The notes below the pieces were generated by a model. That model made no database searches. It worked only from the letters and a program-made list of their open reading frames with translations, and was not told the DNA's origin. Positions 1 through 12,750 of a stretch of DNA of 64,000 bases are shown here, in pieces. The stretch lies in NCBI GenBank assembly GCA_016490735.1, contig JAEMWC010000080.1, forward strand, positions 837,001-901,000. The letters are read 5' to 3'. Position numbers and translations under genes: made by a program. Numbering within the stretch: position 1 is the stretch's first letter; the number at the start of each line of letters is the position of its first letter. The DNA is from Pachyseris speciosa. Its lineage: Eukaryota; Cnidaria; Anthozoa; Scleractinia; Pachyseridae.

Positions 1-10
1 TTAATTGCAG

Positions 11-761
11 ATCAAAATGAGAAAGTAGAGAACATCAAGCTAAGTGTTGAGAAAGCAAAAGAAGCTGTCCAGTGTGATGTCAAAGATGGAACCTCGTGGT
101 GTAAGCTTACTACACAAATTCCTACTTTATACTTCTATTTGCCTGTGTTTGTATAGTTTAGTGCACTGTCTGCCTAATAATGTTGAGTTGTGTTGCTTTC
201 AAATTGTGTATTTTATTGTTCTAGATATTCTTGGCAATGCATACCTTTCATTCTTTTTCTGTGGATCCCAGTCTCCTCAACGTATCAAACAGTGCATGAC
301 TGCATATTCTCAAGCCGTAAGTACATGTATCAATTTAAGGGAGTAAATATATTGGCCTCTAGATACTGAAAACCTTGTAAATTTAAGACGTTTGATGAAA
401 TCTGCCTGTTAATCTGACATCCTTCTTTAGTACAAAGATCCAGTGACAAGAAATAACCCAGATCTTCACTTCAACAGAGCAATGGTGAGATTATACTGCT
501 TATATCACAAGTAAGCACATGGTTTGTGTAAACTTTTATCTTTCATAACAAGAGAATCCTATCTTTGACCTTTGACGTTGTAGGCATACAAGTTTCAGGA
601 GGAATTTCAATTAGCCATTGCTGACTTTAAGCAAGCTGAAGCCTTGGATCCAGGCTGGACTGAACCAAATGATGAAAAGACCAAGCTACTTAATTTGCTG
701 ACAAAAACACTTGACCTAGTGGAAGGAAAGGTACTGGTAACTCTGCAAAACTAGTTTCATT

Positions 762-796
<35 letters not shown>

Positions 797-3700
797 TGAT
801 GATGATGATGATAATTAATAATAATGATGATGATAATTAATAATTAATAATTCCATGTGTGTCCTATAGTGGTTTACAACAAACAATGCTAATATATAAA
901 TTTACAATGCTAGTGTATAACTTGATAAGATAAAAGAACTTAGAACTCTGAATTTTTAATCCGAACTAAAACTAATTTAACAAATAAGCTTTCGAAAAAA
1001 ACATGAGTCTCATTTTAATTATTTGAACTTGCTGGATATTTAGGGTTTTCCTTTTATGTACACATTTCCACTAAGTTCTCATTCCTGTGCATAGAGGATT
1101 GACTTCCCAGTTACACAGGCAGTGATTTTGTTACCCCTGCATCCTGCGTCTCTGATGCATAAAAATCCTAAAAGACGCAAAATAATTTACGGCATGCATC
1201 CTGTAGGATGTAATAAAAGCGGGAATCACATGGTCAATGTTTCTAGGATCAAAAGTCAAATGAAATGAACAAATCGATGAGCTGTTCACATTTCTTATAA
1301 AACACATGTACAGACTGTATCTTGGCAATAATAACTTAACTACAAATTGTACTTTGTTCATGGTTCAAGTCAGGACTTCTGATATTAATGCAATGACCCA
1401 TTGAATTCGGTCTGGGACCCATTTTTCTTAGGGTGAGTCCCAGGGACTCACTAATGACAATTTCTAACAAAATCACTGCACAGGTAATACATGTAGACAA
1501 TCTTCCATCCATTGAAGTCTTTGTTCCACAGTTCTAATAAAATTAGGTGATTTACACTGTATCATAGTCCACCCAAATATTGTTTAATAATGAAATATCA
1601 CTTATTGTCAGCAATTGCTCAATTCTTTTTCATTACTTTTTTTGTGTGTTATAGGGTAAACTAAAACCCAAGAGGCTCCACTCTTTGGTACATTCCCTGG
1701 GTTCTTCTGATTTGGGCCCTTATGGCAGTGGGAGTTATACCAGCCCATCAGGTCACACCATTCAACTTGATCTTGTTCCTCTTTCAAAACTGGTGGCAGG
1801 TACCAACCCTAACAAAGTCACTGTTGGAAAAGTAATTGGTTTTGTTCCACTGGATGATCCTGTACCATAGTAAGTGGTTTGAAATTCTTGCGACCAGTTC
1901 AATTTATATTATATTTTATTATCTTCTTCGAAATTATGATCATGGGGAGCAGAGTTGGCGCAGTGGTGAGAGCACTCGCCTTCCCATCCCAGGTTCGATT
2001 CCCGGACTTGGCATCATATTTGAGCTGAGTTTGTTGGTTCTCTACTCTGTTCTGAGAGGTTTTTCTCCAGGTACTCTGGTTTTCCCCTCTCCCCAAAAAC
2101 CAACAGTTGATTTCATTTGATTTATTTAGAGTTGATTTGACTTAGTCTCCCCAATTAGTAGAGCATCTATGCTCAGTTAAATACATTTGAGACTTAAATA
2201 AAGTGATTATTATTATGAATCTGACACTACAAGAGTTAAAATTAAACTGTCCAGTTTGAAAATTTTAACCCACTTCTTTACCACTGGAGACTACAATCTA
2301 AGAGAAGTACAAGAAACCTATAGACTTCTGACTTTCCAAGCATTTCCACACTCGCGTGCATTCACACTCACATCCAAATCACAGCATTTAGACACTTGAG
2401 AGAGGAAATCACCTGCTAAACTTGCTTTCACTTACCAGACTTCTATCACTCACCGATGAACATGTTTGGTAAGTGTCACATCAGGGTCCTATAAACAACT
2501 GTCAGAAGCAATCTATTCACTTCCCGCAACAGTTTAATTATTTCATTTTGGTATGACAGTTTTTGCAGCTTTATATTATTTTTTCCTGAAGTGAAGAAAG
2601 AAGGTTGAGAAAACGCTTTGTCTTTGTTTCTTTTTTCTAAGCATCTTTGCAATGGTGGACAGTGAGAATCAATGTTGGCCTGTAACTGTGTACAACATTG
2701 CAGTAGGAGCGGGGTTTGCCGTTGGAGATTCTGTGGCAATCCCAGAACCATTCTGTCAGCAAACTGACTTCACAGAAAATGATCAGGTAAATACAAAACT
2801 TATTGCATTATTCCACTCCCCCTTCTTGTTTTTTTCTACAAGTAAAGTGTTAACAAGATGCTCTATGAGCATTACTCAGGATACCTTTGTGATGCAGAAG
2901 CTGGACGCACACTTTCTGATTCTTGATAACTATCCTCTGCTAATGGTTTGCTTTTGGGTTCACACAAGGCCTTTTTGTTTACATACAAGCAAAGCGCATG
3001 CATAAAACTGTTCACACTTCTCTTAACATATTGGTTATTCAGAACTCAAAAACACAAGGCAAATCAATATTTCTGTGTATGTGACATGTTTCTCAGAAGC
3101 AATCCAGATGTCATGCGTTGAAAAAAAATTCGAAATTTAAACTGCTCTATTTTCAAAGCAAAGCATGCTGCCCAGCTGAAAACAGGCCAGCCAATATGTC
3201 TTTACCATTTACCTGATGAAGGTAAAAACTCTAAATTTTTAATTTCAGTTTTTTTCCTGATGTCACTTGAAAACCAAGAATTTGCAAACTTTTCTCTAAA
3301 TATAGAACTGTCGCAGCGACTGAGTTGTGGTATTTTTTTAATCGATCCACCGATATTCACAGCACCAACAAGGCTTCCAACCTTTTCTTAAATTCGGAAA
3401 ACCTTTTCACACGGACAAACTCTACTGGACAACTTTACAAAGTTATGTGCATGAAAATTTGTTCAACCTTGAGTGCTCACTTGGGTCAAGTAGTGGAAGG
3501 TGTCACATTACACAAAAACAGCCATATGTAAATTTGTGAATTTTCATTATTAAATACATAGATCAGTGACACCACATGCTTTCTGTTGTGCATTGACCAA
3601 TGAAATGCTGCCACATGTTCCTATTGTGCATTTTGTTGCACAGGAGAAAAGAGAAAAAAACTGAAATCTAACATTTATAACTCAGGCGTCCAGTAGGGCT

Positions 3701-4282
3701 GTATGTGGTTAAAATATTTTTAAAAGCTCAAAGGAATTTTTACTGAATTGTTCCAGTGAGTGGGAGGCCTGTACACTCTTCTACATAATAAAAAACCTTG
3801 ATGCATAATAGTGTAGTGGGTTAGTGTGTTGGCCATTAAATCTGAATGTTTTCCTAGTCTCTTGCAGAAACATGTTGTTAACCTCTGCCCCTGTGGGCTT
3901 CCTGTGGCTCACATGGGGCTTTCCCTGCTGTTATTTTGACACCATTTTTTTATTGGGGTGTGGAGGGGTGGTGCAGTCTAAACAATCATGTCCCATGACT
4001 GCAATTGAAAACATTTGCTTTGATAGTGTATTTAAAAAACAAATTAATTCACGTCTGAGGTTACCCTAATATCCAAAAATTCACGAAATAAAATTTATTT
4101 CTTTTATATTTACATGTAATAACATTTTAACTTGATGATATTATATCTTTGTTTTCTCTCAGACATTCAAGTTTTTGTCCATTCGAGTTGACAATCCCGT
4201 CGTTTTGGTTGTAAACAAGAAAAAACTTGGTCCAAGCAGACTTGCTCCCTCGACTCTCTCGGTAACTACGAAAAGCGAGTGA
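11..4282 (+). CDS. TTC5: TTC5 (Strap) C-terminal part; TPR plus OB-fold protein
   Basis: Partial gene; the 5' end lies left of the window. Seven exons keep frame: 11-100, 225-316, 431-484, 584-730, 1655-1869, 2642-2786, 4163-4282 (TGA 4280-4282), giving 286 residues of a family whose human member has about 440. The first four exons read as TPR helices (ILGNAYL, LHFNRAMAYK, ADFKQAEALDPGW). The rest is the C-terminal OB-fold of TTC5, recognised by LVHSLGSSDLGPYGSGSYT, VYNIAVGAGFAVGDSVAIPEP and IRVDNPVVLVVNKKK. All introns are GT-AG. Known for the family: a stress-responsive p300/p53 cofactor that also recognises nascent tubulin for mRNA autoregulation. An AATAAA signal lies at 4732-4737. The 1870-2641 intron carries a SINE, and another intron a trinucleotide repeat. 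Confidence 0.9.
759..850. repeat. AAT/ATG trinucleotide microsatellite
   Basis: Run of ataata followed by atgatgatg and ataatt units inside a TTC5 intron. It is imperfect towards its right end. Confidence 0.85.
1944..2216 (+). mobile_element. tRNA-derived SINE, copy 1
   Basis: The head has a Pol III A box (TGGCGCAGTGG, 1956-1966) and B box (GGTTCGATTCC, 1992-2002). The body matches four other copies here (8933-9195 minus, 21098-21600 minus and interrupted, 35655-35920 plus, 42737-43007 minus). It ends in an ATT-rich tail after ACTTAAATAAAGTG. A short ATTATGA on both sides could be the target duplication. It lies in a TTC5 intron in sense orientation. Confidence 0.85.
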
Positions 4283-5299
4283 ATTTGCAAGCTGTTTCCT
4301 TTGATGACGAGTGAAAAATAATACATCGCAAAACAACAGTCCGATGCACAGTTGTGATGAGCTGAATAAGGGGTTGGCTTAAATTGGATGAGGTACACAC
4401 TCGTTACACACCATCGCAGTGGACAATATATCTCATATTATTCCTCCGAGTTAAGATAACACCGACTTCTTGGTGTCAGTGAATAAGGGAATGGAAAATT
4501 TCCCTCTCGGGATTAAGAGGCTACCAGGAGAACTTAGCCTTAAAAATTAGCCAGACGACAGTTTTATGGACGATATTAAACCACTGTTTTAGCCGACGAG
4601 TTTTGGTTCAAACTGTGGATCGACTGTTCATCACACTTCCGATAAATCTGCATACGTACTTGCATGCATGGTTTCTGTTGTACGGTTTCTCTCTCCTTTG
4701 ATTAATTTCATACTAGGGAGAAATCATGCAAAATAAATTGTACACCTGAAATATGAGTGGGTTTTCATAGTTACTCAGTAATGACCGACTTCTACGAGTC
4801 CTTTCACCGTTCGCGTGATATCATGTAGGAAGATTTTCATGTACATTAGAGGTTTTGTTTTCAATTTGTCACGTCTGTATTAAACGAATTTGTGTTTTAT
4901 TGTGCACGAGCTTTCTTCTCGGAGTTGTTTACTTACAAACAGCGAGCTATGAGTTCCGCGATTTCTACGAATTGCGTGGGTGTACGTGATGTTCACTAAA
5001 AATAACACATGACGAGTCAAAACTGAAACCAGCAGGGAATTAGGGAAAAATCCCGGGAAAGTACCTTCAGATTTGGGGATTCCCGGAATTAGATCCACTA
5101 TTCACGATTGGCTGACAAAACAAGGGCGCGCTATCAGATGGAATGACTGTCAGTCATTTTGAGGGCAGTGATGTGTATCCGGGCGAGCGGAGCCAATCAG
5201 AAGCGGAAATTTAGCGCGGGATTCTTAGAATTGAGGGGTTTTCACAGAAAAAAAAACAGAAAAAACGAACAATGAGAAGACTTTTATGGAAGTATGTTG
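4283..5299. other. TTC5 3' flank and ETS-gene promoter region
   Basis: No convincing coding exon. It holds the TTC5 3' UTR and polyadenylation signal (4732-4737) and then the upstream region of the next gene. Small open frames on the minus strand here lack splice or family support. Confidence 0.6.
5193..5222 (+). promoter_or_regulatory. CCAAT box and E2F-like site upstream of the ETS gene
   Basis: CCAATCAG at 5193-5200 is followed by TTTAGCGCGGG about 10 bases on, roughly 180 bases before the donor of the non-coding first exon. The spacing suits a TATA-less proximal promoter. Function is inferred from motif and position only. Confidence 0.4.
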
Positions 5300-5814
5300 A
5301 TTAAAACTTGTGTATGTAATTCTGAGAACGGGACTGTCTGGACTCATAAAACGACAGCGGCCAAGCTAGCGAAGCATTTTCTAAAGGTCTTCCCAAGCGA
5401 TTAAGGTAAGTTCTGAAATCGAACATCTTATTCCCGTATGTGTTGCAGTTTCACAGGATCCGATGTTTTTCATTCTTCATAATATTAACTCGGCTTCAAT
5501 TCTATTACATGCAAAAACAATCTCGTTTTTTTACGCCAATTGCAAATCGCTCTGCGCGTTAAATTTAACTCACTTCGAGTCCGAAATTACAGTTGAATAA
5601 TCTCGCTTGTATTGTAAAAATGCTATGAACAACAGATTCTTCAGATTTTAGCTAAATTTGCACAGAACATACAACAATTTGTACAGACATATATCTCTGT
5701 TGTTTACTAGAATCATATCGCGGTAGACCTAGTAGTGACCCCGAAATTTTGCATGGCGCTTGAACGACATGGCGCTTGAACGATCGTGTGTGGTTTTCTT
5801 TCAGGTTTACAAAC

Positions 5815-8071
5815 ATGTCTCAAGGCGGTCTGTTAGACGTTCCTTTCCGTCCAATGAGATACTCGGTAAGTTCGTGAAATTTGAATGTTAGTTAAATTAG
5901 AGAACCGAATTGTTTGTTTCCTGTTGGTTTCAAGTCACGAACATTTTCCGCTCCCATGGGATTTTGTTTACACAAGATATTCAATGCGAGAGGAGTTTAT
6001 AATTTTCAACATCAAGACGAAGTTTTGAAAATTTTCTTAGTTTGCAAGTTCTATCTTTAACTTGCAACCTTTTTTTGGTGTAAAGTTATTGCTTCATTTC
6101 ATTCTCCACACACCTTTACTAATCTTTTCAATCACACGTATCCATAGATCCAAACACCCTAGATGTCGAGGATAATTATATAGCAAAGCTTACTGCAGTG
6201 GTTATAGTATTATGCTCCAGTGATTCTACTTTGCTCTCCTGTTTCCTCTGCTAAAACCTGAACTACATGTGTTTGAAGACAGGTTTTTGAATTTCTTTGT
6301 TTGATTCTGGATTCTTGGAAAGCACCCATTAATGTTCAAAAATAATAAGCCTTTCATCAAACATACTTTTGAAATTGTGATCGGGCATGCATGAACTTCA
6401 GGTTAAGACTTTGACTTCACTTTGTATTCTAAAAATAACTGGCAATGATTAATTTTCGTAATTCACATATCTAACTTCAAGAACAAGATTTTCTAACTTC
6501 AGTTCTCATACAAACTGAATACTGACAACAATGGACCTTGTTTTGCTGCTACACATGGTGATGTCAGGGAAATTATTATCACCTCATAAACAGACAGGGT
6601 CACGCGCACTATATTATGACTTGATTCTTGTTAAAAACAAGCTACTGCTGATTTCAAATTATTCTTTTTACTGAGATAGATTGTTAAAAAAAAACGATTT
6701 TGCAAAGTGGTATATATAAGATCTGAAAATTGAAGTACCGGTATACAACGCAATAACAGTTATTGTTATTATGGTAAGCTGAGCGGACCAGCATCAAATT
6801 AAATGCGTAGATAAATGATTAATAGGTTTTTATTCACCCTCAATAAGAAGATGCAAATAAGCCAACCTCTGGCCTTGATTATAACAAAATTATTATAACC
6901 GTCTTAGCACTTATCACATACACTCAAATATAGATTTCCATCAGCTTATTAAATATACTTGAAACCTCTTCTCTTATTTCCAGGTTCCAAGTCAGCTCTC
7001 ATTGCCAATGTTAGAAAAATGGCTGTCTTCCTATGGCTACCCATCGACGACTGCTGGGCCCCTCATAGCAAACACAATCACAATAGAAGCCATTCAGGAC
7101 TTGCTGCATGCAAATGGATACCCTATAGAAGGTAGATAGTTTAAAGATGTGAGAGCTGGCTTATGAGGGGCACCTCTATTTACACATTGGATTTGCGTGA
7201 AAACAGTGACATGGCTTACCTGCTAGAACATCTAGAAAGGCTCCATATGATCACTTTAATGATGTAGATTCTTCATTGGGCATTTTGCATTCATCAAAGT
7301 ACATTTTTTTCTCATCATTTGACTAATATGCATTTTTTTTTTTTTTGGCAAAATGCTTTTCCCCCATATTTGAGCTCTTAAACTTCATAGGCTTATCTGC
7401 CAGTACCATTTATATATGGTATTTAGTGTAAGTGAAATGGTTATTGTCAGGATGTGGTTATGTTGTGGTCAGCATATTAAACATCATATTTCAAGATCTG
7501 TGACTTGTGGTCAGGCCCCAGTGTTCAGGTTCTTTCTGCCTCATGTTGTCTTCCCTCACCTAGCATGTTTAGAGCAAAATCCATCTGCAGATAGTAATAC
7601 TGGAATGGAACAGTTTCCGAGTCAGTGACAAGAGAAACAGGGTTAAGCTTTCAGGGGTTGTGGGTTTGTTTTTTAATGGAAGTGAAGATATACCCTCAGT
7701 AACATTGTCATTGTAACAATTAGAAATGTTAAATTATTATTCCTTATAGCACCATGCCATGTTGACATGTGTTCAGGACCTTTTGAAGACACACAGTTTG
7801 ATGCAGTGGTTGATGTTGAGACCTCAGCTGAGGACAGTATGGACACAGGTATATTTTTTTTTTTTACTTACCACTTTAAAAAAAGTAAAATGTCAGCCTC
7901 ATCCCATTCCTCTTGATGTAGAAATCGTGTATCTCTAGAATCACTGGAGCAGTTTAATCTGGCTTAGGACAAACTTGTGACAGGAAATCAAAGTGTTCTA
8001 ACAAGGAGCACAATTAATTAATTTATTATTAATTATTAATAATGCTTTCAAACCCTTACAAAACAATAGTT

Positions 8072-8124
<53 letters not shown>

Positions 8125-10460
8125 GTATTCATTTATATCATGTTTGTTTTTGTTGTTTCAGATCTGAAGCTGACAGACCTGGATGCTTGTTCAGAGTACG
8201 GTTACTGTGGCTCAGACCTTTCAGATGATGAAATTAACTTTTTCCAAGGTAAATATATCAAATTATACTCCTACTATTGTCTGGTGAGTAGTGCATGTGT
8301 GGTATTTACAATCTATGTAAATAAGTTATGAAGAGTTGACACTTGGATTTGAACAATGAGAAAGGAGATCAACCAAAGATTACACAACTTATACAGTTGT
8401 AGTAGAGTTTATCGTAATAATATGAGGTCTTCCAAGGGTGGTCTGGTGTCGCTTTGTTGCTTGTTTACAACTCTGGCTGTCGTTTGTTTTGTTAGGGACA
8501 AATGTCGCTGTCGCAAAGAAAACAAAGAGGAATGGAAAGTGAATTGTCGCTGTCGCAAACTGGCACGCATTTTCTGCCAATTTCTGTCTGTTGTCGGTGT
8601 TTTGGGAGAAGATTGTCGCCTGTTTTCGGAGCCATGTTGCTTGTTGCTTCTACCCCTTGGAAGGCATCTAATATTGCAATGTTTGAAAGTTGGACCAAAT
8701 GGAAAAAACTAGTCCATGAATATAGCTTTGCCATAGTTTCAGTGGATTGGTTTTTGTATTTTGTGATTCTATTACCTACATGTGGCATGGAAAGTAATAA
8801 TTTTTTCCTCAACAGATCTGCCCTTAAGTCCTGACTCTCCATTCCTCTCTGACTCTGCTGACCTTGACTTCGGATGCGATTCAGGCATTGAAGCTGAGAT
8901 GGATGAGCCTCATGGTAAGAACATTATCTATAATAATAGTAATCACTTTAGTAGAGTGTCAAATCTTTCTAGACAAGCACCAATGCTCTGCTAATTGAGG
9001 AGACTAAATCAAATCAACTCTAAATAAAGTAGAATCAAATCAAATCAAAATGTAGGTTTTTGGGGAGAGGAGTACCCGGCTGAGAAAAACTTCTCGGAGC
9101 AGAGTAGAGAACCAACAAACTCAGCCCACTTGTGACACTAAGTTCGAGAACTGGTGGAAGGCAAGCCCTCTCACCACTATACCAACCCTGCTCCCTGCAT
9201 TGTAGTAAAAAGTATGTATTTATCATTGTAGTTGCAAAAAGAATGAACAAGTTATTTAATTCCCCCTCCCCCCATTGAGAAGACCAATAGCAAATTGCAA
9301 CTTGATCACCTTGTATTGTCTCTTAAAGTTTAGTTGTTTTACCGTTTCTTTTAAAAGATGGATCAGAAAAGAAGAGTGAAAAGAAAGAGACAACCAAGAG
9401 CAATTCTGAAGAGAAAAAATCTTCTGAAGATTCAGCCAAGGAAGGAAGCGTTGGCAGTCAACAAAGTGTATCAAAACAACAACAAAGTAAGTGGTGTACA
9501 TACTGATACTTATAATTTTTAGTGATGGTATCTGGCAAAGCCTATTTGTACATTTAAGTTATATAATTATAGTTATTGCTGAGTCCTTTGTTGTAAACTA
9601 AAATAATTGATAATGTTAAACTTAATAATTTATTGTCAGAAGACACGAAAGAAGACAATGGGATCATTAAAAATGCAGACACCAAACCAGAAGACAAGGA
9701 GAGTAGAAAGGCAGAGGAGGAAAACGAAGATGACGAAGAAGGTGATGAAGGTGACAACATGGAAGGCGATGATGACAAGGAGGATGGTAAGAGTCAGTGT
9801 TTCTTACAAATTTATAATTTATTCCCTGCCTTACAGCATGGCTGTGAACACATGTGATAATTGCTGTAGTAGATGGGTGTGTCTTAAACAATCTCTGGCT
9901 GTTAGGAGTTTTTATTGCAGGACGTTTTGTAATTGGTCAATTTTTCTAGATCAATCAAGTTATTGGTTTGGAAGCCTATCAGAGTAATTAAATTTCTGAT
10001 GTCCCTGGCTATCTATATTGTTAAGAGCAGTAATTCTTATTTCTTATTAGCATGTGGTCAGTAGCCAGGAGCCCTTTTAAAGCTCTGCCCATCAGTTGCA
10101 GAATTGTGCCATTCCACCTTGACTTAGAAAAAATTTCACCTTGTTATCATTTTCTTGTCTCTAGATCTTCCACGCATCCAGTGCCAATACTTGTGGGAAT
10201 TTCTTCATCACATTTTGTTGGAAAAACAGAACAAATACATTGAGTGGAAGAACCAAACCAAGGGAGTGTTTCGTCTCATTGACCACAATGGCTTGGCTCG
10301 CTTGTGGGGAAAACAGAAAAACAGGAAGAACATGACATACGAGAAATTAAGTCGTGCCCTCAGATACTATTACAGCAAGAACATCCTCAGAAAAGTGCCA
10401 GGCCAGAGATTGACATACAAGTTTGTTCGTAATCTTCAAGGAAAGAAGTACCCCTTATAA
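5815..10460 (+). CDS. ETS-domain transcription factor (TEL/ETV6-like ETS domain)
   Basis: Eight coding exons: 5815-5865, 6984-7131, 7750-7848, 8162-8248, 8816-8914, 9358-9486, 9640-9786, 10165-10460; 351 residues. A non-coding first exon ends at 5405 (AAG then GTAAGT). The ATG at 5815 opens the frame shortly after the acceptor and precedes MSQGGLLDVPF. The last exon codes a complete C-terminal ETS domain: LWEFLHHILLEKQNKYIEW, GVFRLIDHNGLARLWGKQKN, then the recognition helix MTYEKLSRALRYYYSKNI with both DNA-contacting Arg of RALRYYY. NGLARLWG and MTYEK resemble TEL/ETV6, but I see no pointed domain. The middle is acidic and Ser/Asp rich, probably activating or regulatory. No residues follow the domain beyond GKKYPL. 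Exact ETS subfamily is uncertain. Confidence 0.9.
8067..8124. repeat. ATT trinucleotide microsatellite
   Basis: Near-perfect (ATT)n run of roughly 19 units about 35 bases upstream of the ETS-gene exon that starts at 8162, in its intron. Confidence 0.9.
8933..9195 (-). mobile_element. tRNA-derived SINE, copy 2
   Basis: Reverse-oriented copy of the family at 1944. Its 3' tail starts about 20 bases after the donor of the ETS-gene exon ending at 8914, and its tRNA-like head ends in CTGCTCCC at 9188-9195. The B box is damaged, so the copy is likely old. Confidence 0.8.
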
Positions 10461-11450
10461 GTTTATGAATCCAGCAAAAGTGACAAATGAACTATAAGGA
10501 GAGGCTGCTTTTAATGCGTGGAGGTTCTGTGGTCAACTGTTTAAGACATTGTCTCTCTTTGAAGATCTGTTGGGTCTTTGCAGCTCAGCTGCAATGAATG
10601 CTAAGGGATTCCCATTACTTTGTGCTGTGCAAAAGTTGAAATTCTTTCTCTGGGCTTTTCCTTTTTGAGGAAGACTCTTCATGATGAGATGAGGTTCCTG
10701 TTGTACAGGCAAAATTTTAGGAATTCAGTTGTTTTTCCAGGAAAAAGTTTGATGAGGCTAGTGCCACTCAGTGATCACTGTCTGTTTTCTCACAACACTT
10801 TATTATGGACCATATATAGCCGAGTGGACCCATGCAGTTCATTTTTTAATCAAGTGAATGATCAGTTCCAAAAAATGGAAAGTATCCCTCACTTTTACTT
10901 AATATACATAATACACAAGTGTGACATGTATGTAAACTTGGACTTGAGTGTCTGACATTCCAAAGCACAACAGTTTCAAAAGATAATGGAACAGCCAAAG
11001 TGTACTTTCATTCAAGATACTCAGCAGATAATTGTTAGCTTGCATGATGTACATCAAAAAGACACTAGCGAAAGAGCATAGGCCATTGGCTACTTTGAAG
11101 TGTGTAAATATCTGTGATATCATGACCTCATATGCAAAAACAAGAGGGATATACATAACTACAGGTCAGAGTCCTGTCGACTGTGACGTTTGATGACTGT
11201 CTATTTAAAATGTGGCAGATTACTCAACAGGGACAAATTTCTTCCTGTGTGTTTGTTATAAACTCCAGATATAACATTAAAAATGCCTCTTAAAGGTCTC
11301 CTATCTTTAGATAGATTATTACTAAACTGACAACACAGTTGTAAATAGTAAAGTAGTAAAATAAAATAAAAGTTGTCAGAATAAAGTCTAATACCATTAG
11401 ATGGTTTTTATCTACTGTGGTGTGTTTTGAAAACAATAATAATATTGTTG
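10461..11450 (+). other. ETS gene 3' UTR
   Basis: Unspliced-looking AT-rich sequence after the stop codon, with AATAAA signals near 11360 and 11380. Open frames here on both strands have no family resemblance. Confidence 0.6.
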
Positions 11451-11765
11451 AATAAAATCAACTTATCTAATGGTTAAGACATTGCGCTTGGTCAGCACTC
11501 TCCCTCCGGTGAGTATGTAACATATTGGCCATCCCTTTGAATTTTTTGAAACCATGTTCAAAAAAACAATTGACAAATTATGGGAGTATCGATTGATCAA
11601 AGAATTGGTGTTTAAAAATAACGAATCAAACCATTTTCAGCCAACCTCTGGTCCCCCATGCACTACCACTCTCTCCCACATTTGGCCTTTTAGAAAGGGT
11701 AATTTATTCAAAATCATGTGTATGGTTCAGTTGTAAGTTCTCAGACTGTGTTTCTTTTCCACATG

Positions 11766-11997
11766 CAATCTCGTACCCAGAGTCCTCAGGCTCTTTGGCC
11801 AGTGGTTAGCTGCCAGGAGAGACTCTGGGATCAAGGAATTTTTTTGAGAAAAAATTAAATATTTTGATTGGCTGGCCCGTAACAGCTTCCATTGTTTTAC
11901 CCCAGCAATCCTGAGGTGAAAAATTTCTATTATCCCAGAGTCTCTCCTGGAGACTAACCGCTGGCCAGAGAATCTGAGGACTCTGGGTACGAGATTG
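11766..11997. mobile_element. Foldback MITE with 9-bp target duplication (CAATCTCGTACCC family)
   Basis: A 232-base non-coding element. Its two ends are inverted copies beginning CAATCTCGTACCCAGAGTCC, with arms of about 65 bases. TTCCACATG flanks it exactly at 11757-11765 and 11998-12006. The 9-bp duplication fits Mutator-like transposases, though no transposase is present. Related copies lie at 18835-19118. Confidence 0.9.
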
Positions 11998-12404
11998 TTC
12001 CACATGCTAAAGAGATTCCATTGCAATCACATCCCAGATTGCTGGGGGCAGTTACTCAGAATTAGCTTTTCAATACCAACTGACAAATTTATTACTCAAA
12101 GATAAACCAAAGTCAATGTCCCCAAGCTCCTTAGCCTGCGAAACAGTCGATTCCTTGCCAAACGCTGCGCGGGCGAACGAGCGTGACACTGCGTGAGCAA
12201 AAAATTGGGGAAGAAGCGGGGAGGGGGTGGGGCGGCGAAGGAATCGCCTGCAGTCATTCTCACACATTTTACCGAACGCCCAGATAAATGCCGCGCTCCC
12301 TTGGGACACCAACTGTCAAATTAGAACCAATCATAATTAACCTAAGGTAAATCTTTTTGACAACCGGCAAAAGCAAATACTGCGTGAATTTTTGTGATGG
12401 TGAA

Positions 12405-12750
12405 TGAGTATTTATAGCGACAGCAAATGAGTTTTAGCAATAGTGAATGGCTTTTAGCGATAGCGAAGGAGTATCAGCGACAGCGAATGGAATTTAGTGA
12501 TAGCAAATGATTTTTTGCAAGCGATAGCGAAGGAGTATTTATTGCGACAGCTAATGTAATTTACGGCGTTGGCAAAGGACACTGATCATGAAAGGAGTGT
12601 TAAGCATCCAGCGATAGCGAAGAAGTGTTTAGCGACAGCAAATGGAATTTAGCGGTAGGAAATGATGGCTTTTAGCGTAAGTGGATGTATGTTAACGACA
12701 GCAAAATGGAATTTAGCGAAGCAAGTACCGTTTAGCGACAGCGAATAATG
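12405..12750. repeat. Degenerate minisatellite of gcgacagcgaatgg units
   Basis: About a dozen diverged copies of a 15-30 base unit containing TTTAGCGACAGCGAATGG or TTTAGCGATAGCGAAGGAG. Spacing varies and unit identity is low, so expansion is old or unequal. No coding function is seen. Confidence 0.8.

Noticed and set aside
8492..8842. Overlapping open frames on both strands in the ETS intron
   Set aside because: They run through intron and into a known exon in the wrong frame; composition-driven.
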